A DNA stretch of 33,496 nt, taken from DAXETY01 sp051155755 (GTDB lineage Bacteria > Desulfobacterota > Desulfobacteria > Desulfobacterales > SG8-13). The translations under genes and the position numbers were made by a program. Every line of letters starts with the position of its first letter. Within the stretch, counting starts at the first letter, position 1. Below the pieces are notes generated by a model that saw only the letters and a list, made by a program, of their open reading frames with translations, was not told the DNA's origin and searched no databases. This document shows, in pieces, positions 1 through 6,423 of the stretch. The stretch is taken from positions 1 through 33,496 of the forward strand of contig DAXETY010000024.1 in the NCBI GenBank assembly GCA_051155755.1, read 5' to 3'.

Positions 1-1
1 G

Positions 2-1093
2 GCGATGGCATCCGATCTGGAACTGACGCTGCCGGAAAATGACCGGCAATCGTCGCTGATTGCCGACATCCGGATCCCCGAAACACTGGATTTCTGCGGG
101 GAGCCGGTGCCGCTGGAGATCGGCGAGGTGCGGGAAAGACTGGAGAAAGAACTGCTGCTGACCCTGAACAACGGTCCCCAGATCATCCTGTGGCTGAAGC
201 GCGCCGCCCGCTATCTGCCGCACATCGAAGCACAGCTGGCCCAGCGCGGCCTGCCCGGTGATCTCAAATTTGTGCCCTTCATCGAAAGCGCTCTGCTGCC
301 GCACATCGGATCACCGGCCGGCGCCATTGGATACTGGCAGTTCATGCGTTCGACCGGGCGCCGCTACGGGCTGACCATCAACAGCGAGTACGATGAACGC
401 CGCAGCATCTTTAAATCCACGCCGGCGGCCCTGACATACTTCCAGGAGCTTTACGAGGAATTTCGGTCCTGGACCCTGGCCGCAGCCGCTTACAACATGG
501 GGGAAGAAGGCCTGCGTTCCGAAATCCTGCTCCAAGAGGTCAACGATTACTACCTTCTGTATCTGCCCCTGGAGACCCAGCGCTACGTGTTTCGCATCAT
601 TGCGGCCAAATTGGTGCTGCAGAATCCCGAAAGATACGGATTCCGACTCGAAGCCCAGGATCTCTATGACCCGCATGCATTCGACAAGGTCCAGGTGGTT
701 TGCCTGCAGCGAACGCCCATCCTACTCATCGCCACCGCAACGGGGTCCACGTTCAAACAGATCAAGGACTTGAATCCGGACGTTCGCGGGCACCATCTGG
801 CACCGGGCACACACGAACTGCTGGTGCCGAAAGGCACTGCGGAAGGGTTTGAAGCGCGGTTCCATCAGGCGCTGAACAGCTGGCAGGAAAATCCCGACAA
901 GCACCACTACACGGTGCGATCGGGCGACAACCTTTCCGCGATTGCCGAACGATTTGAAGTGCCCCTGCCGGCCCTGCTGATATGGAACAACTTAAGTTCG
1001 CGTCAAACCATTCATCCCGGAGATCGACTGATCATTTACAAACAGGTGGCGGAAACCGGGGAAATCGACTCGGATAACCGATCGGCGGAATGA
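2..1093 (+). CDS. Lytic transglycosylase with LysM domains (MltD-like), 5' end cut by window edge
   Basis: Membrane-bound murein lytic transglycosylase of the SLT/MltD type, which cleaves the MurNAc-GlcNAc bond in the periplasm. Seen: the goose-lysozyme-like fold signature with the catalytic Glu in FIESALLPH (Glu94 counted from the ATG at 5), followed by GAIGYWQFM at about 107-115 and AAYNMGE at about 161-167. A degenerate LysM-like segment lies near 228-277 and a clear LysM at about 301-346 (HYTVRSGDNLSAIAERF ... IHPGDRLIIYK). No signal peptide follows the first ATG and the reading frame is open to the window edge, so the true start is probably outside; complete MltD proteins carry a signal sequence and extra N-terminal residues. 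The gene converges on the yhbY-like gene with only 4 bp between the stops. Confidence 0.9.
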   Translation, partial: AMASDLELTLPENDRQSSLIADIRIPETLDFCGEPVPLEIGEVRERLEKELLLTLNNGPQIILWLKRAARYLPHIEAQLAQRGLPGDLKFVPFIESALLPHIGSPAGAIGYWQFMRSTGRRYGLTINSEYDERRSIFKSTPAALTYFQELYEEFRSWTLAAAAYNMGEEGLRSEILLQEVNDYYLLYLPLETQRYVFRIIAAKLVLQNPERYGFRLEAQDLYDPHAFDKVQVVCLQRTPILLIATATGSTFKQIKDLNPDVRGHHLAPGTHELLVPKGTAEGFEARFHQALNSWQENPDKHHYTVRSGDNLSAIAERFEVPLPALLIWNNLSSRQTIHPGDRLIIYKQVAETGEIDSDNRSAE

Positions 1094-1097
1094 GGCT

Positions 1098-1415
1098 TCA
1101 GGCGCCGGCAGCCGGAAGCCGGATATGACGCTTTTCCATATCGGGATGCTGCCGGTAAAGAACGGCGGTGTGTCCGATTTGGCCGACCGTTTGTGCACCG
1201 GTTGCCGCCGTCAGTTCGGACAGAATGCCGGCTTTCTGTTCTTTTTCCTTGCAGGCGTTGAACTTCACCTTGATCAGTTCGTGTGCCAGCAGCGCCTCCT
1301 CGGTGCTGCGGATGACCGCATCGGTCAGCCCGTGCTGCCCGATCATAACGACCGGCTTGAGGCCATGGGCCAGGCCCCGAAGATATTTGCGTTGCGTTCC
1401 TTTGAGTTCGCTCAT
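1098..1415 (-). CDS. yhbY: YhbY/CRM-domain RNA-binding protein
   Basis: Small (105 aa) single CRM-domain protein, a family associated with pre-50S ribosomal particles. Seen: the N-terminal LKGTQRKYLRGLAH helix, the GxxG loop in MIGQHGLTDAV, then ALLAHELIKVKF and a C-terminal IGHTAVLYR strand, the usual order for YhbY. I chose the ATG at 1415 because GGGAGGGG lies about 7 nt upstream; a frame extension of 12 codons to 1451 has no comparable ribosome binding site. It is alone on its strand. Upstream lies the gene-poor region with the minus-strand terminator at 1551-1614, so it needs its own promoter between about 1416 and 1550; I see no convincing one. Confidence 0.88.
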   Translation of the reverse strand: MSELKGTQRKYLRGLAHGLKPVVMIGQHGLTDAVIRSTEEALLAHELIKVKFNACKEKEQKAGILSELTAATGAQTVGQIGHTAVLYRQHPDMEKRHIRLPAAGA

Positions 1416-1550
1416 CCGTTTTCCCCTCCCACCGTAAATATTGTCACGCATACGTTCTTCAAAAATAGGCGATGGGAATCATTCGTCAAGCGGGGAAAGG
1501 TTCGGTCGGCACGGAACCGAACGGAAAACGGATTGCTGCAGCAGGCGGGC

Positions 1551-1614
1551 TAAAAAAAAACAGTTCGGTCGCTTCCTGGCTGCGCTGCAGCACTGCGGTC
1601 GTCCGAACTGTTTT
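1551..1614 (-). terminator. Strong intrinsic terminator, minus strand
   Basis: A perfect 12-bp inverted repeat (AAAACAGTTCGG at 1557-1568 and its complement at 1603-1614) with a 34-nt loop. Read on the minus strand it is followed by nine consecutive T residues (A-run 1552-1560 on the plus strand). It ends a minus-strand transcript that comes from the repeat region, just before yhbY. On the plus strand it is followed by only four T. Confidence 0.75.
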
Positions 1615-1627
1615 CTCGGTATCGATA

Positions 1628-1723
1628 AGACTTCCGGAGATGCCGTTGTTCTCGATGGTGCGTAGCTGGGTTCAAACGCTTGGAATATCCCGCCGGGAAG
1701 ATGCACGAACACTCGAGAAGCCT
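1628..1723 (-). repeat. Structured 96-bp repeat, copy 1 (candidate small RNA)
   Basis: Imperfect direct repeat of 2117-2213, with weaker similarity continuing to about 1760. On the minus strand the ends can close as AGGCTT (5') with AAGTCT (3', one G-U pair), and CTCGAG beside it pairs with TCGAG at 1652-1656. A sigma70-like promoter lies upstream (1765-1793) and an intrinsic terminator directly downstream (1551-1614), so a transcript of about 200 nt is predicted. In one frame copy 2 could encode a 30-residue peptide; copy 1 loses that frame by a one-base deletion, which favours RNA over protein. I do not recognise the family. Confidence 0.55.
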
Positions 1724-1764
1724 GTATCAAAACATGATTTTTTAAAGAGCCTGGGCAAGAAATT

Positions 1765-1793
1765 TTTATCTTTCTGCCACGTCGGTGTATCAA
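1765..1793 (-). promoter_or_regulatory. Putative sigma70 promoter for repeat-copy-1 transcript
   Basis: On the minus strand TTGATA (plus 1788-1793) is followed after exactly 17 nt by GATAAA (plus 1765-1770), 5/6 and 4/6 matches to the -35 and -10 consensus. Transcription would start near 1757 and run through repeat copy 1 to the terminator at 1551. Confidence 0.4.
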
Positions 1794-2004
1794 TTTGCAT
1801 GCCAATCCGGCAGAAAATATTAAAGTCATATTATTTCAGATACTTGAAAACAATCGTCAACGCTCCGCAGCAACTGGTTTCGAACAAATAATTGACGAAT
1901 TCGTCAATTTTTCGGCAACGGTTCGCTGCCTTTCACCAGTGAGGATCAAAGACAATGGCGCACATCCAAACCAGGATCGACGGGAGCTGTCGAATCGGAT
2001 GCTT

Positions 2005-2056
2005 TCAAAAACAGCAAACCCGGCCGATTTAATTGAAATCGACCGGGTTTGCTGTT
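2005..2056 (-). terminator. Long hairpin with T tail, minus-strand terminator
   Basis: 21-bp stem with a single mismatch (2010-2030 against 2036-2056) and a 5-nt loop AATTG. On the minus strand the stem ends in TT and continues TTTGAAAG, giving a run of five T. It lies 60 bp beyond the minus-strand 3' end of repeat copy 2, matching the repeat-then-terminator arrangement of copy 1. Confidence 0.65.
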
Positions 2057-2116
2057 CGATATGTGTTCGCTTCGCCTGCTACACATACCCGGGAATGGTT
2101 GTTCCCGAATTAAAAT

Positions 2117-2213
2117 AGGCTTCCGGAGGTGCCGTTGTTCTCGAGCGGTGCATAGCTGGATTCACTCAACTTTGGATGCCCACCGGGAAGATTCACGAAC
2201 ACTCGAGAAGCCT
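2117..2213 (-). repeat. Structured 97-bp repeat, copy 2 (candidate small RNA)
   Basis: Homologue of 1628-1723. On the minus strand AGGCTT at the 5' end pairs with AAGCCT at the 3' end, and the adjacent CTCGAG pairs perfectly with the inner CTCGAG (2141-2146), leaving a bulged arm AACAACGGCACCTCCGG on the 3' side. A GTGAGCGC hairpin (2247-2266) lies upstream on the minus strand and a terminator hairpin (2005-2056) lies downstream. The alternative is a 30-codon ORF beginning GTG TTC GTG that shows some synonymous-type differences from copy 1. Confidence 0.55.
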
Positions 2214-2246
2214 AAACTGGGCAGAAGTCATTTTTTAGAGAACCTC

Positions 2247-2266
2247 GTGAGCGCCATTGCGCTCAC
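2247..2266. other. Perfect 8-bp hairpin GTGAGCGC/GCGCTCAC
   Basis: Stem 2247-2254 and 2259-2266 with a 4-nt loop. It lies just upstream (minus sense) of repeat copy 2 and has no T tail. It may be part of the same transcript or an operator; function unknown. Confidence 0.4.
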
Positions 2267-2382
2267 TGAATTGCCGCATTTCTAATACAATATGTGTGCC
2301 AAAAAACACAAAACTGCTATAATCAAATAATTTCAGCAATATAAAAGCAAGCCCTGAATTTGGCCGTATGGAAAAACCGCTA

Positions 2383-2407
2383 AAAAGTGACAAATAGCGT
2401 CACTTTT
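2383..2407. promoter_or_regulatory. Palindrome GTGAC-N7-GTCAC, copy 1
   Basis: Nine-base arms AAAAGTGAC (2383-2391) and GTCACTTTT (2399-2407) with a 7-nt spacer. The core and spacer length match the palindrome at 2733-2753, suggesting a protein-binding site. It could instead act as a plus-strand terminator, because six T in all follow GTCAC. Confidence 0.4.
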
Positions 2408-2521
2408 TTGTCATAAAATGTCATACAAAAGAATACAAAGTTTGTATTGACTCCGCTGCAATTCGAAACAATGCCGGCCATGGACATTTATATATGTAAA
2501 TTCAGAATCTTATCATAGAGA

Positions 2522-2551
2522 CCGGTCGGCTGGCGACGCCGATACAACCGG
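2522..2551. other. Bulged 9-bp hairpin in AT-rich gap
   Basis: CCGG(2522-2525)-TCGGC(2526-2530)-loop of 7-GCCGA(2538-2542)-bulge of 5-CCGG(2548-2551). It lies in the otherwise gene-free segment between the two GTGAC palindromes. On the minus strand, which is the sense of the PAP2 gene, it is part of the region downstream of that gene. I cannot assign it to a known RNA family. Confidence 0.3.
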
Positions 2552-2732
2552 GAACTTTAACCCAAAAAAACCGGACAAACCTCGCGGAACGCAATGCATC
2601 AATCCGCGTATGCCGTTTTTGCAGATTTTGCAGCGCGTAGTAAAATGTACTGCAAATAGTTATAAGTACAATATATTCAAATGGTTGTGAGATAAAAAAT
2701 TTTCCTGGTTTTTCGAAAATGTCCGCCGTCCA

Positions 2733-2753
2733 AAGTGACAAATTTTGTCACTT
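2733..2753. promoter_or_regulatory. 21-bp palindrome GTGAC-N7-GTCAC, copy 2
   Basis: Perfect 10-base arms (2733-2742 and 2744-2753) around one central T. It shares 18 of 21 positions with 2385-2405. It overlaps the PAP2 stop codon, so the minus-strand transcript contains it at its coding end; there is no T run after it, which argues against a simple terminator. Confidence 0.4.
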
Positions 2754-3419
2754 GCGCATACCAAGGTATTGAAAACCCATCCAGCAAAGCATCGCCCACA
2801 CGATCCCGGCAAGCCATCCGGCCAGCACGTCGGTGGGATAATGCACACCCAGATAGACCCGGCTGACGCCGACCAAAAAGGAGATGAGCATTGCCGTAAG
2901 CAGACAATGCAATTTCAGCCGGCGCTTTTCGACCAGTTCCGCCACCAGGACACCCAGCGTCAGGTAAACAACCGCCGATAGCATCGCATGACCGCTGGGA
3001 AAGCTCGATGAAGTCACATAAACGATGGCGGGCAGGTCCGGCCGGCCGCGGTCGAAAATCGATTTCAGAATGGTGCTGATCAGCCCCCCACCTGCCGCGG
3101 CCGCAACCACCAGAACCGCGGTACGGTATCGACGCTGCAGGAAAAGAAAACTGCCGACCGCCAGGGTCACCAGGGTCAGCACCGCATAACTGCCCAGCGC
3201 AGTGACATCGCGCCCCACCTCGTGAAGCCATTGCGGTCCCTTGAGTACGGAAGGTGCCTCCGGTCTGCGCATCCATCGGACCACCTTTTCGTCGAAACTG
3301 AGCGTTTCCCCTTCCAGGACCTCATCGGCGATTTCCGCAAATCCCCAAATTGCAGCAACGGTAACGGCGGCTGCCGCCAGCAGTGCGATTCCCCGGGGGC
3401 GAAACCGACTCCAATTCAT
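2748..3419 (-). CDS. PAP2-family membrane phosphatase
   Basis: Integral-membrane phosphatidic-acid-phosphatase-type enzyme (223 aa) that removes a phosphate from lipid phosphates such as phosphatidate, undecaprenyl diphosphate or phosphatidylglycerol phosphate. All three PAP2 motifs are present in order: K119-x6-RP (KSIFDRGRP), PSGH at 141-144, and SR186 to H193 with D197 in SRVYLGVHYPTD. Several hydrophobic segments flank them. I start at ATG 3419, where AGGAAAGAGG lies about 8 nt upstream; a longer frame to 3521 lacks such a site and is polar or atypical. It is transcribed away from tRNA-Asn and stands alone, so the physiological substrate cannot be inferred from neighbours. Confidence 0.9.
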   Translation of the reverse strand: MNWSRFRPRGIALLAAAAVTVAAIWGFAEIADEVLEGETLSFDEKVVRWMRRPEAPSVLKGPQWLHEVGRDVTALGSYAVLTLVTLAVGSFLFLQRRYRTAVLVVAAAAGGGLISTILKSIFDRGRPDLPAIVYVTSSSFPSGHAMLSAVVYLTLGVLVAELVEKRRLKLHCLLTAMLISFLVGVSRVYLGVHYPTDVLAGWLAGIVWAMLCWMGFQYLGMRK

Positions 3420-3506
3420 CGTGAACCTCTTTCCTGCCGAAAAAAATTGTATTGCGAACTGGGAAAACAATGCGATCCACTCTCCTGTAAGAAAGAACTT
3501 TTCCGC

Positions 3507-3535
3507 TTGACATTCAAGCATGCGTCCTTTATTTA
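3507..3535 (+). promoter_or_regulatory. Sigma70 promoter of tRNA-Asn
   Basis: Perfect -35 TTGACA (3507-3512), 17-nt spacer, -10 TATTTA (3530-3535). The predicted start near 3542 leaves an 18-nt leader before the tRNA. Confidence 0.7.
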
Positions 3536-3559
3536 TTTGGGCTTTCGAATGGTATTTGT

Positions 3560-3635
3560 TCCCCGGTAGCTCAATCGGCAGAGCGGGTGGCTGTTAACCA
3601 CTAGGCTGTAGGTTCAAGTCCTACCCGGGGAGCCA
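3560..3635 (+). tRNA. tRNA-Asn (GTT anticodon)
   Basis: 76-nt cloverleaf with a 7-bp acceptor stem TCCCCGG/CCGGGGA, the D-arm GTAGCTCAATCGGCAGAGC, anticodon GTT at 3593-3595 (positions 34-36 of the tRNA) in the loop CTGTTAA, T-arm GTAGG-TTCAAGT-CCTAC, discriminator G and an encoded CCA (3633-3635). Because the AspRS in this window carries the histidine typical of the non-discriminating form, this tRNA may be charged by transamidation of Asp-tRNA(Asn). Confidence 0.97.
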
Positions 3636-3679
3636 ACCACGAATACAACCCGTTTCCGAACCGGTTTCTTACCCAATAG

Positions 3680-3710
3680 AGCCCCGCATCGATGATGCGG
3701 GGCTTCGTTG
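3680..3710 (+). terminator. Terminator hairpin after tRNA-Asn
   Basis: Perfect 11-bp stem AGCCCCGCATC (3680-3690) / GATGCGGGGCT (3694-3704) with a GAT loop, followed by the moderately T-rich TCGTTGT. It lies 45 bp after the tRNA. Confidence 0.7.
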
Positions 3711-3837
3711 TCGTGAGAGAATTGATTTCAACAAGTTGCGTTTATCCCACACCCCCGGACGCATTCTCCATTCTCCGCCAAACCGCCCGTTTCATGTCGA
3801 TCGTCGAATATTTAACCCGAACTTTAATCCGTGGACA

Positions 3838-3962
3838 TCATAGATAATTATTGCTTTTATGAAGGCTCCGTAATTTAGATGCTCAGTGCCACAAATGGCA
3901 AGAGCAGTGGCACCCGGATATCCACCTCAAATTACCCAACGTGGAAACCGGCGCCAGCAAAC
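3838..3962 (+). pseudogene. Decayed 5' end of REP-associated (Y1) transposase, copy A
   Basis: The DNA matches 9218-9337 over about 120 bp, including an upstream leader with TTGCTTTTATGAAG and the first codons of a RAYT/Y1 transposase. In frame it reads MARAVAPGYPPQITQRGN and then ends at a stop after about nine more codons. The HH of the HUH-like motif (PHHVTQRGN in copy B) is changed to PQ, and the start ATG seen in copy B is replaced. Similarity stops at the sequence GGCGCCAGCAAAC. The remaining 200 bp to the antiporter stop codon at 4176 holds nothing I can recognise. Confidence 0.65.
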
Positions 3963-4175
3963 TACAAAATGATTCGCATCGCCTTTCCAGTGGCAACCAT
4001 TGGGTGAATCGGCAACCTGGCGGGCTTTGGTCTTCGCTGGGCGGAGTTCTATCAAACGGGTTTCGGCCGGCCACCGTTGTCCAACCGCTATGAGCCCCTT
4101 GTGTTTTTTCCCACCGACAACGTCGAAGCCACTGCCGGCATCGATATGGGCGGGGGCGTGGAGGCGGGCCTGTTC

Positions 4176-5861
4176 CTAGCGGGATTGGCGCAAATGGGTG
4201 GACAGCAAATCGTTGTGGCTAACGATGCCCACCAGCTTGGACGGATCGTCGTGAGTGACCACCAGCAGGAAAGTGGCCCGGGGGTGCCTCTTCAGTGCAA
4301 GCATGGCCGTTTTGAGCGTATCTTCCGGGGTTACCCGCAGGTATGCGTCCGTGGCGATTTCAGCTGCGACAACGAGGTGGCGCAGGGCCGGTTCGAAGAG
4401 GGTGTCGGCGACATCGGCATATTTGACAACCCCGACCAGCTCATCGTGCTCATTGACCACCGGTATGCCGTCATAGCGGGAATTGCCAAGGGTTTTGACA
4501 ACCTCGTCAAACGGCGCCTTGTGCGACAACACTTCCACGTTTCGGCGCATGATGTGTGCCACCCGGATATCCTCAGCCAGCTTCCGCCCCAGGATGGGGG
4601 AAAGACCCAAGGTTCGCAGGAATTCGCCGAAGACCCGTTGCAGCCCCTCGCCATAGCCCACCGGACTTCGCTGTCCGAGCAGATGTAGGATCGTTACCTC
4701 ACCGGCATTGACCAGGGCGGCTCGGGTAAGCAGTGGCCCCACCATCTCGAAAACCACCACCGACGCCAGAATCACTGTCTGCACGGTCTTGCCCGTGCCG
4801 GGCCATTCCGCCGCCAAAACATTGGCCAGGCCAATGGCCAGACCGGCCTGGGCCAGCATGGCCGGGCCGAGCCAGGTCCTTATGGTACCGCTCATCCCGG
4901 CTGCAATGGCCCCCACATGGCAACCGACGTATTTGCCGAGACTGCGCGCGGCCACGTATGCCAAGCCGATGAACCCCATATGGGGAAGGGCTTCGAGATG
5001 GAGTTCCGCCCCGGCCATGATAAAAAACAGCACATAGAACGGATAATCGATGCCCGCCAGTTCTTCGAGCATCCGTCTGCCACTGGGGGCGGCGTTCACG
5101 GCAACGACGCCGGCCACCAGGACGCACAACATGGCGGACAATTCGAAATACGATGCCGCACCGGTGGCAAGGGCCACGGCTCCCAACACCAGCATTTGCC
5201 GTTCCACCTGCCGGGTGAGACGCTGATCCATGACGGCGACAAACGTGCCCACAAGTACACCCAGTCCGAGAGGGCCCAAGACCTGGATCGATGTTTGCCA
5301 AAGGGACGGGGCCGCGGACAAACCGTAATGTTGCAGCAGAATGAAAGCGATGATCGCCACCAGGTTGTTGATGCCGACAAGCGGCAGAATGGTGTCGGAC
5401 AGCGCCCCCTGCGATCGATATTCCCGCATCACCATCTGGGTTGCGGCCGGAGCGGTGGTAATCGCCATGACGGCAAAAAAGCCTGCTTTCAGCGGTGAAG
5501 CCCCCATCAGCAGGGTTCCAATGCCGACGAGCAGTGCGCTCAAACCGATTTCAAGCAGGCTGATTCGAAACAATTTCGACCCGATCTTCCGAATCGCTTC
5601 CAACCGGAAACTGCCGCCGATGGTAAACACAATGAGGCTGAGAATCATATCGTGCAGCGGGGCCAGCGTAGTAAGCTGCGTCCTCGTGACGATAGGAGGC
5701 AGCCCTAAAATCTCACCGGTATAGGGACCGGCCGCCAGTCCTACCACCAGGTAGCCGGTGACGCGGGGAATCCCCACGGCGGCACTCATGCGCCCGGCAC
5801 CGAGCGCGAACACATACAGCGTGCCGATGGTCAGCAGCAGGGGCAGCATTTCGGCAACCAT
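4176..5861 (-). CDS. CPA2-type cation/proton antiporter with C-terminal tandem CBS domains
   Basis: Inner-membrane monovalent cation:proton antiporter-2 family protein (561 aa). Residues about 1-400 form 11-13 hydrophobic segments with typical CPA2 features: GIPRVTGYLVVGLAAGP near the start, LIVFTIGGSF, and ITTAPAATQMVMRE. Residues about 430-561 form two CBS domains (IMRRNVEVLSHKAPFDEVV ... GIPVVNEHDELVGVV, then LRVTPEDTLKTAMLAL ... LVGIVSHNDLLSTHL), which bind adenine nucleotides in other proteins and probably gate transport here. The TrkA-N NAD-binding domain common in Kef/CPA2 proteins is absent. I start at ATG 5861 (AAGG just upstream); ATG 5849 is also possible and the longer frame to 5948 is unlikely. 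The ion transported cannot be read from the sequence. Confidence 0.88.
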   Translation of the reverse strand: MVAEMLPLLLTIGTLYVFALGAGRMSAAVGIPRVTGYLVVGLAAGPYTGEILGLPPIVTRTQLTTLAPLHDMILSLIVFTIGGSFRLEAIRKIGSKLFRISLLEIGLSALLVGIGTLLMGASPLKAGFFAVMAITTAPAATQMVMREYRSQGALSDTILPLVGINNLVAIIAFILLQHYGLSAAPSLWQTSIQVLGPLGLGVLVGTFVAVMDQRLTRQVERQMLVLGAVALATGAASYFELSAMLCVLVAGVVAVNAAPSGRRMLEELAGIDYPFYVLFFIMAGAELHLEALPHMGFIGLAYVAARSLGKYVGCHVGAIAAGMSGTIRTWLGPAMLAQAGLAIGLANVLAAEWPGTGKTVQTVILASVVVFEMVGPLLTRAALVNAGEVTILHLLGQRSPVGYGEGLQRVFGEFLRTLGLSPILGRKLAEDIRVAHIMRRNVEVLSHKAPFDEVVKTLGNSRYDGIPVVNEHDELVGVVKYADVADTLFEPALRHLVVAAEIATDAYLRVTPEDTLKTAMLALKRHPRATFLLVVTHDDPSKLVGIVSHNDLLSTHLRQSR

Positions 5862-5889
5862 GGCCTTGGAACAATGTCCATGCAGTCCT

Positions 5890-6156
5890 TCATCGATCCT
5901 CCAGACGGGCGTCCTTCTGATGGGCGTACAGAGAACTTGCAGCGCCAAGCGAGTGGCCGGTTTTCTTCAACAGCCCCTTTGCACTTGCCTTGTTGAGCAG
6001 CATGCCGGCGACCGCTTCGGCCTGGAAATGAGAAAAGGAAATCGACTGCGTATCGAGCTCGACTTCCCGGAGTCTGCCTTTCGATTGGATTTGGACCGGC
6101 CTTTCCGGAAAAACAAAAACAAGATTGAAGGCTTGTATCAGAATTGGACCGAGAAT
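5890..6156 (-). other. Open frame upstream of the antiporter, possible small or truncated gene
   Basis: An uninterrupted 88-codon frame that ends 28 bp before the antiporter start, with coding-like GC-rich third positions in its C-terminal half. It contains FSHFQAEAVAGMLLNKASAK and ends GAASSLYAHQKDARLEDR. There is no ATG, GTG or TTG in its first half; the first ATG is at 6003 and would give a 37-residue protein without a clear ribosome binding site. It could be the 3' remnant of a decayed gene, a short leader gene of the antiporter operon, or chance. I recognise no family. Confidence 0.25.
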
Positions 6157-6363
6157 TCAAAGTACCGGCGTTTTCAAGGGGACCGGTCCCGCGAAAGAAA
6201 TGATTTGGGGGCGCAATCCACCGGTTCCCCTTTCGCCCCAGGTCTTGTCGCTTTGGATTGACCGAAAGGGCCGATCCGTGCGATAAGTGCCGGACACGTG
6301 AATGTTTGGACCTGTCCGAATCCGCAGCCGCCGTGACAACCACAGGCGGATATTGCTTTGGCA

Positions 6364-6387
6364 CCGGTTTCTGCCTGCGGAAACCGG
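6364..6387. other. 8-bp hairpin in the leader of the UPF0182 gene
   Basis: CCGGTTTC (6364-6371) and GAAACCGG (6380-6387) around an 8-nt loop, 36 bp before the start codon at 6424 and followed by AAAAACGAT. A 12-bp perfect palindrome GGGACCGGTCCC also lies at 6179-6190 in the same 267-bp intergenic stretch (6157-6423), in which I see no gene. Confidence 0.35.
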
Positions 6388-6423
6388 AAAAACGATACCC
6401 CCTGAAACCGAGGTGGCACCCGC

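Noticed and set aside
2565..2600. Segment resembling the GEMM (c-di-GMP-I) core: CAAACC followed by AACGCAATGC
   Set aside because: The stem expected between the two conserved blocks is missing, the tetraloop-receptor half is not recognisable, and no c-di-GMP-linked gene follows.
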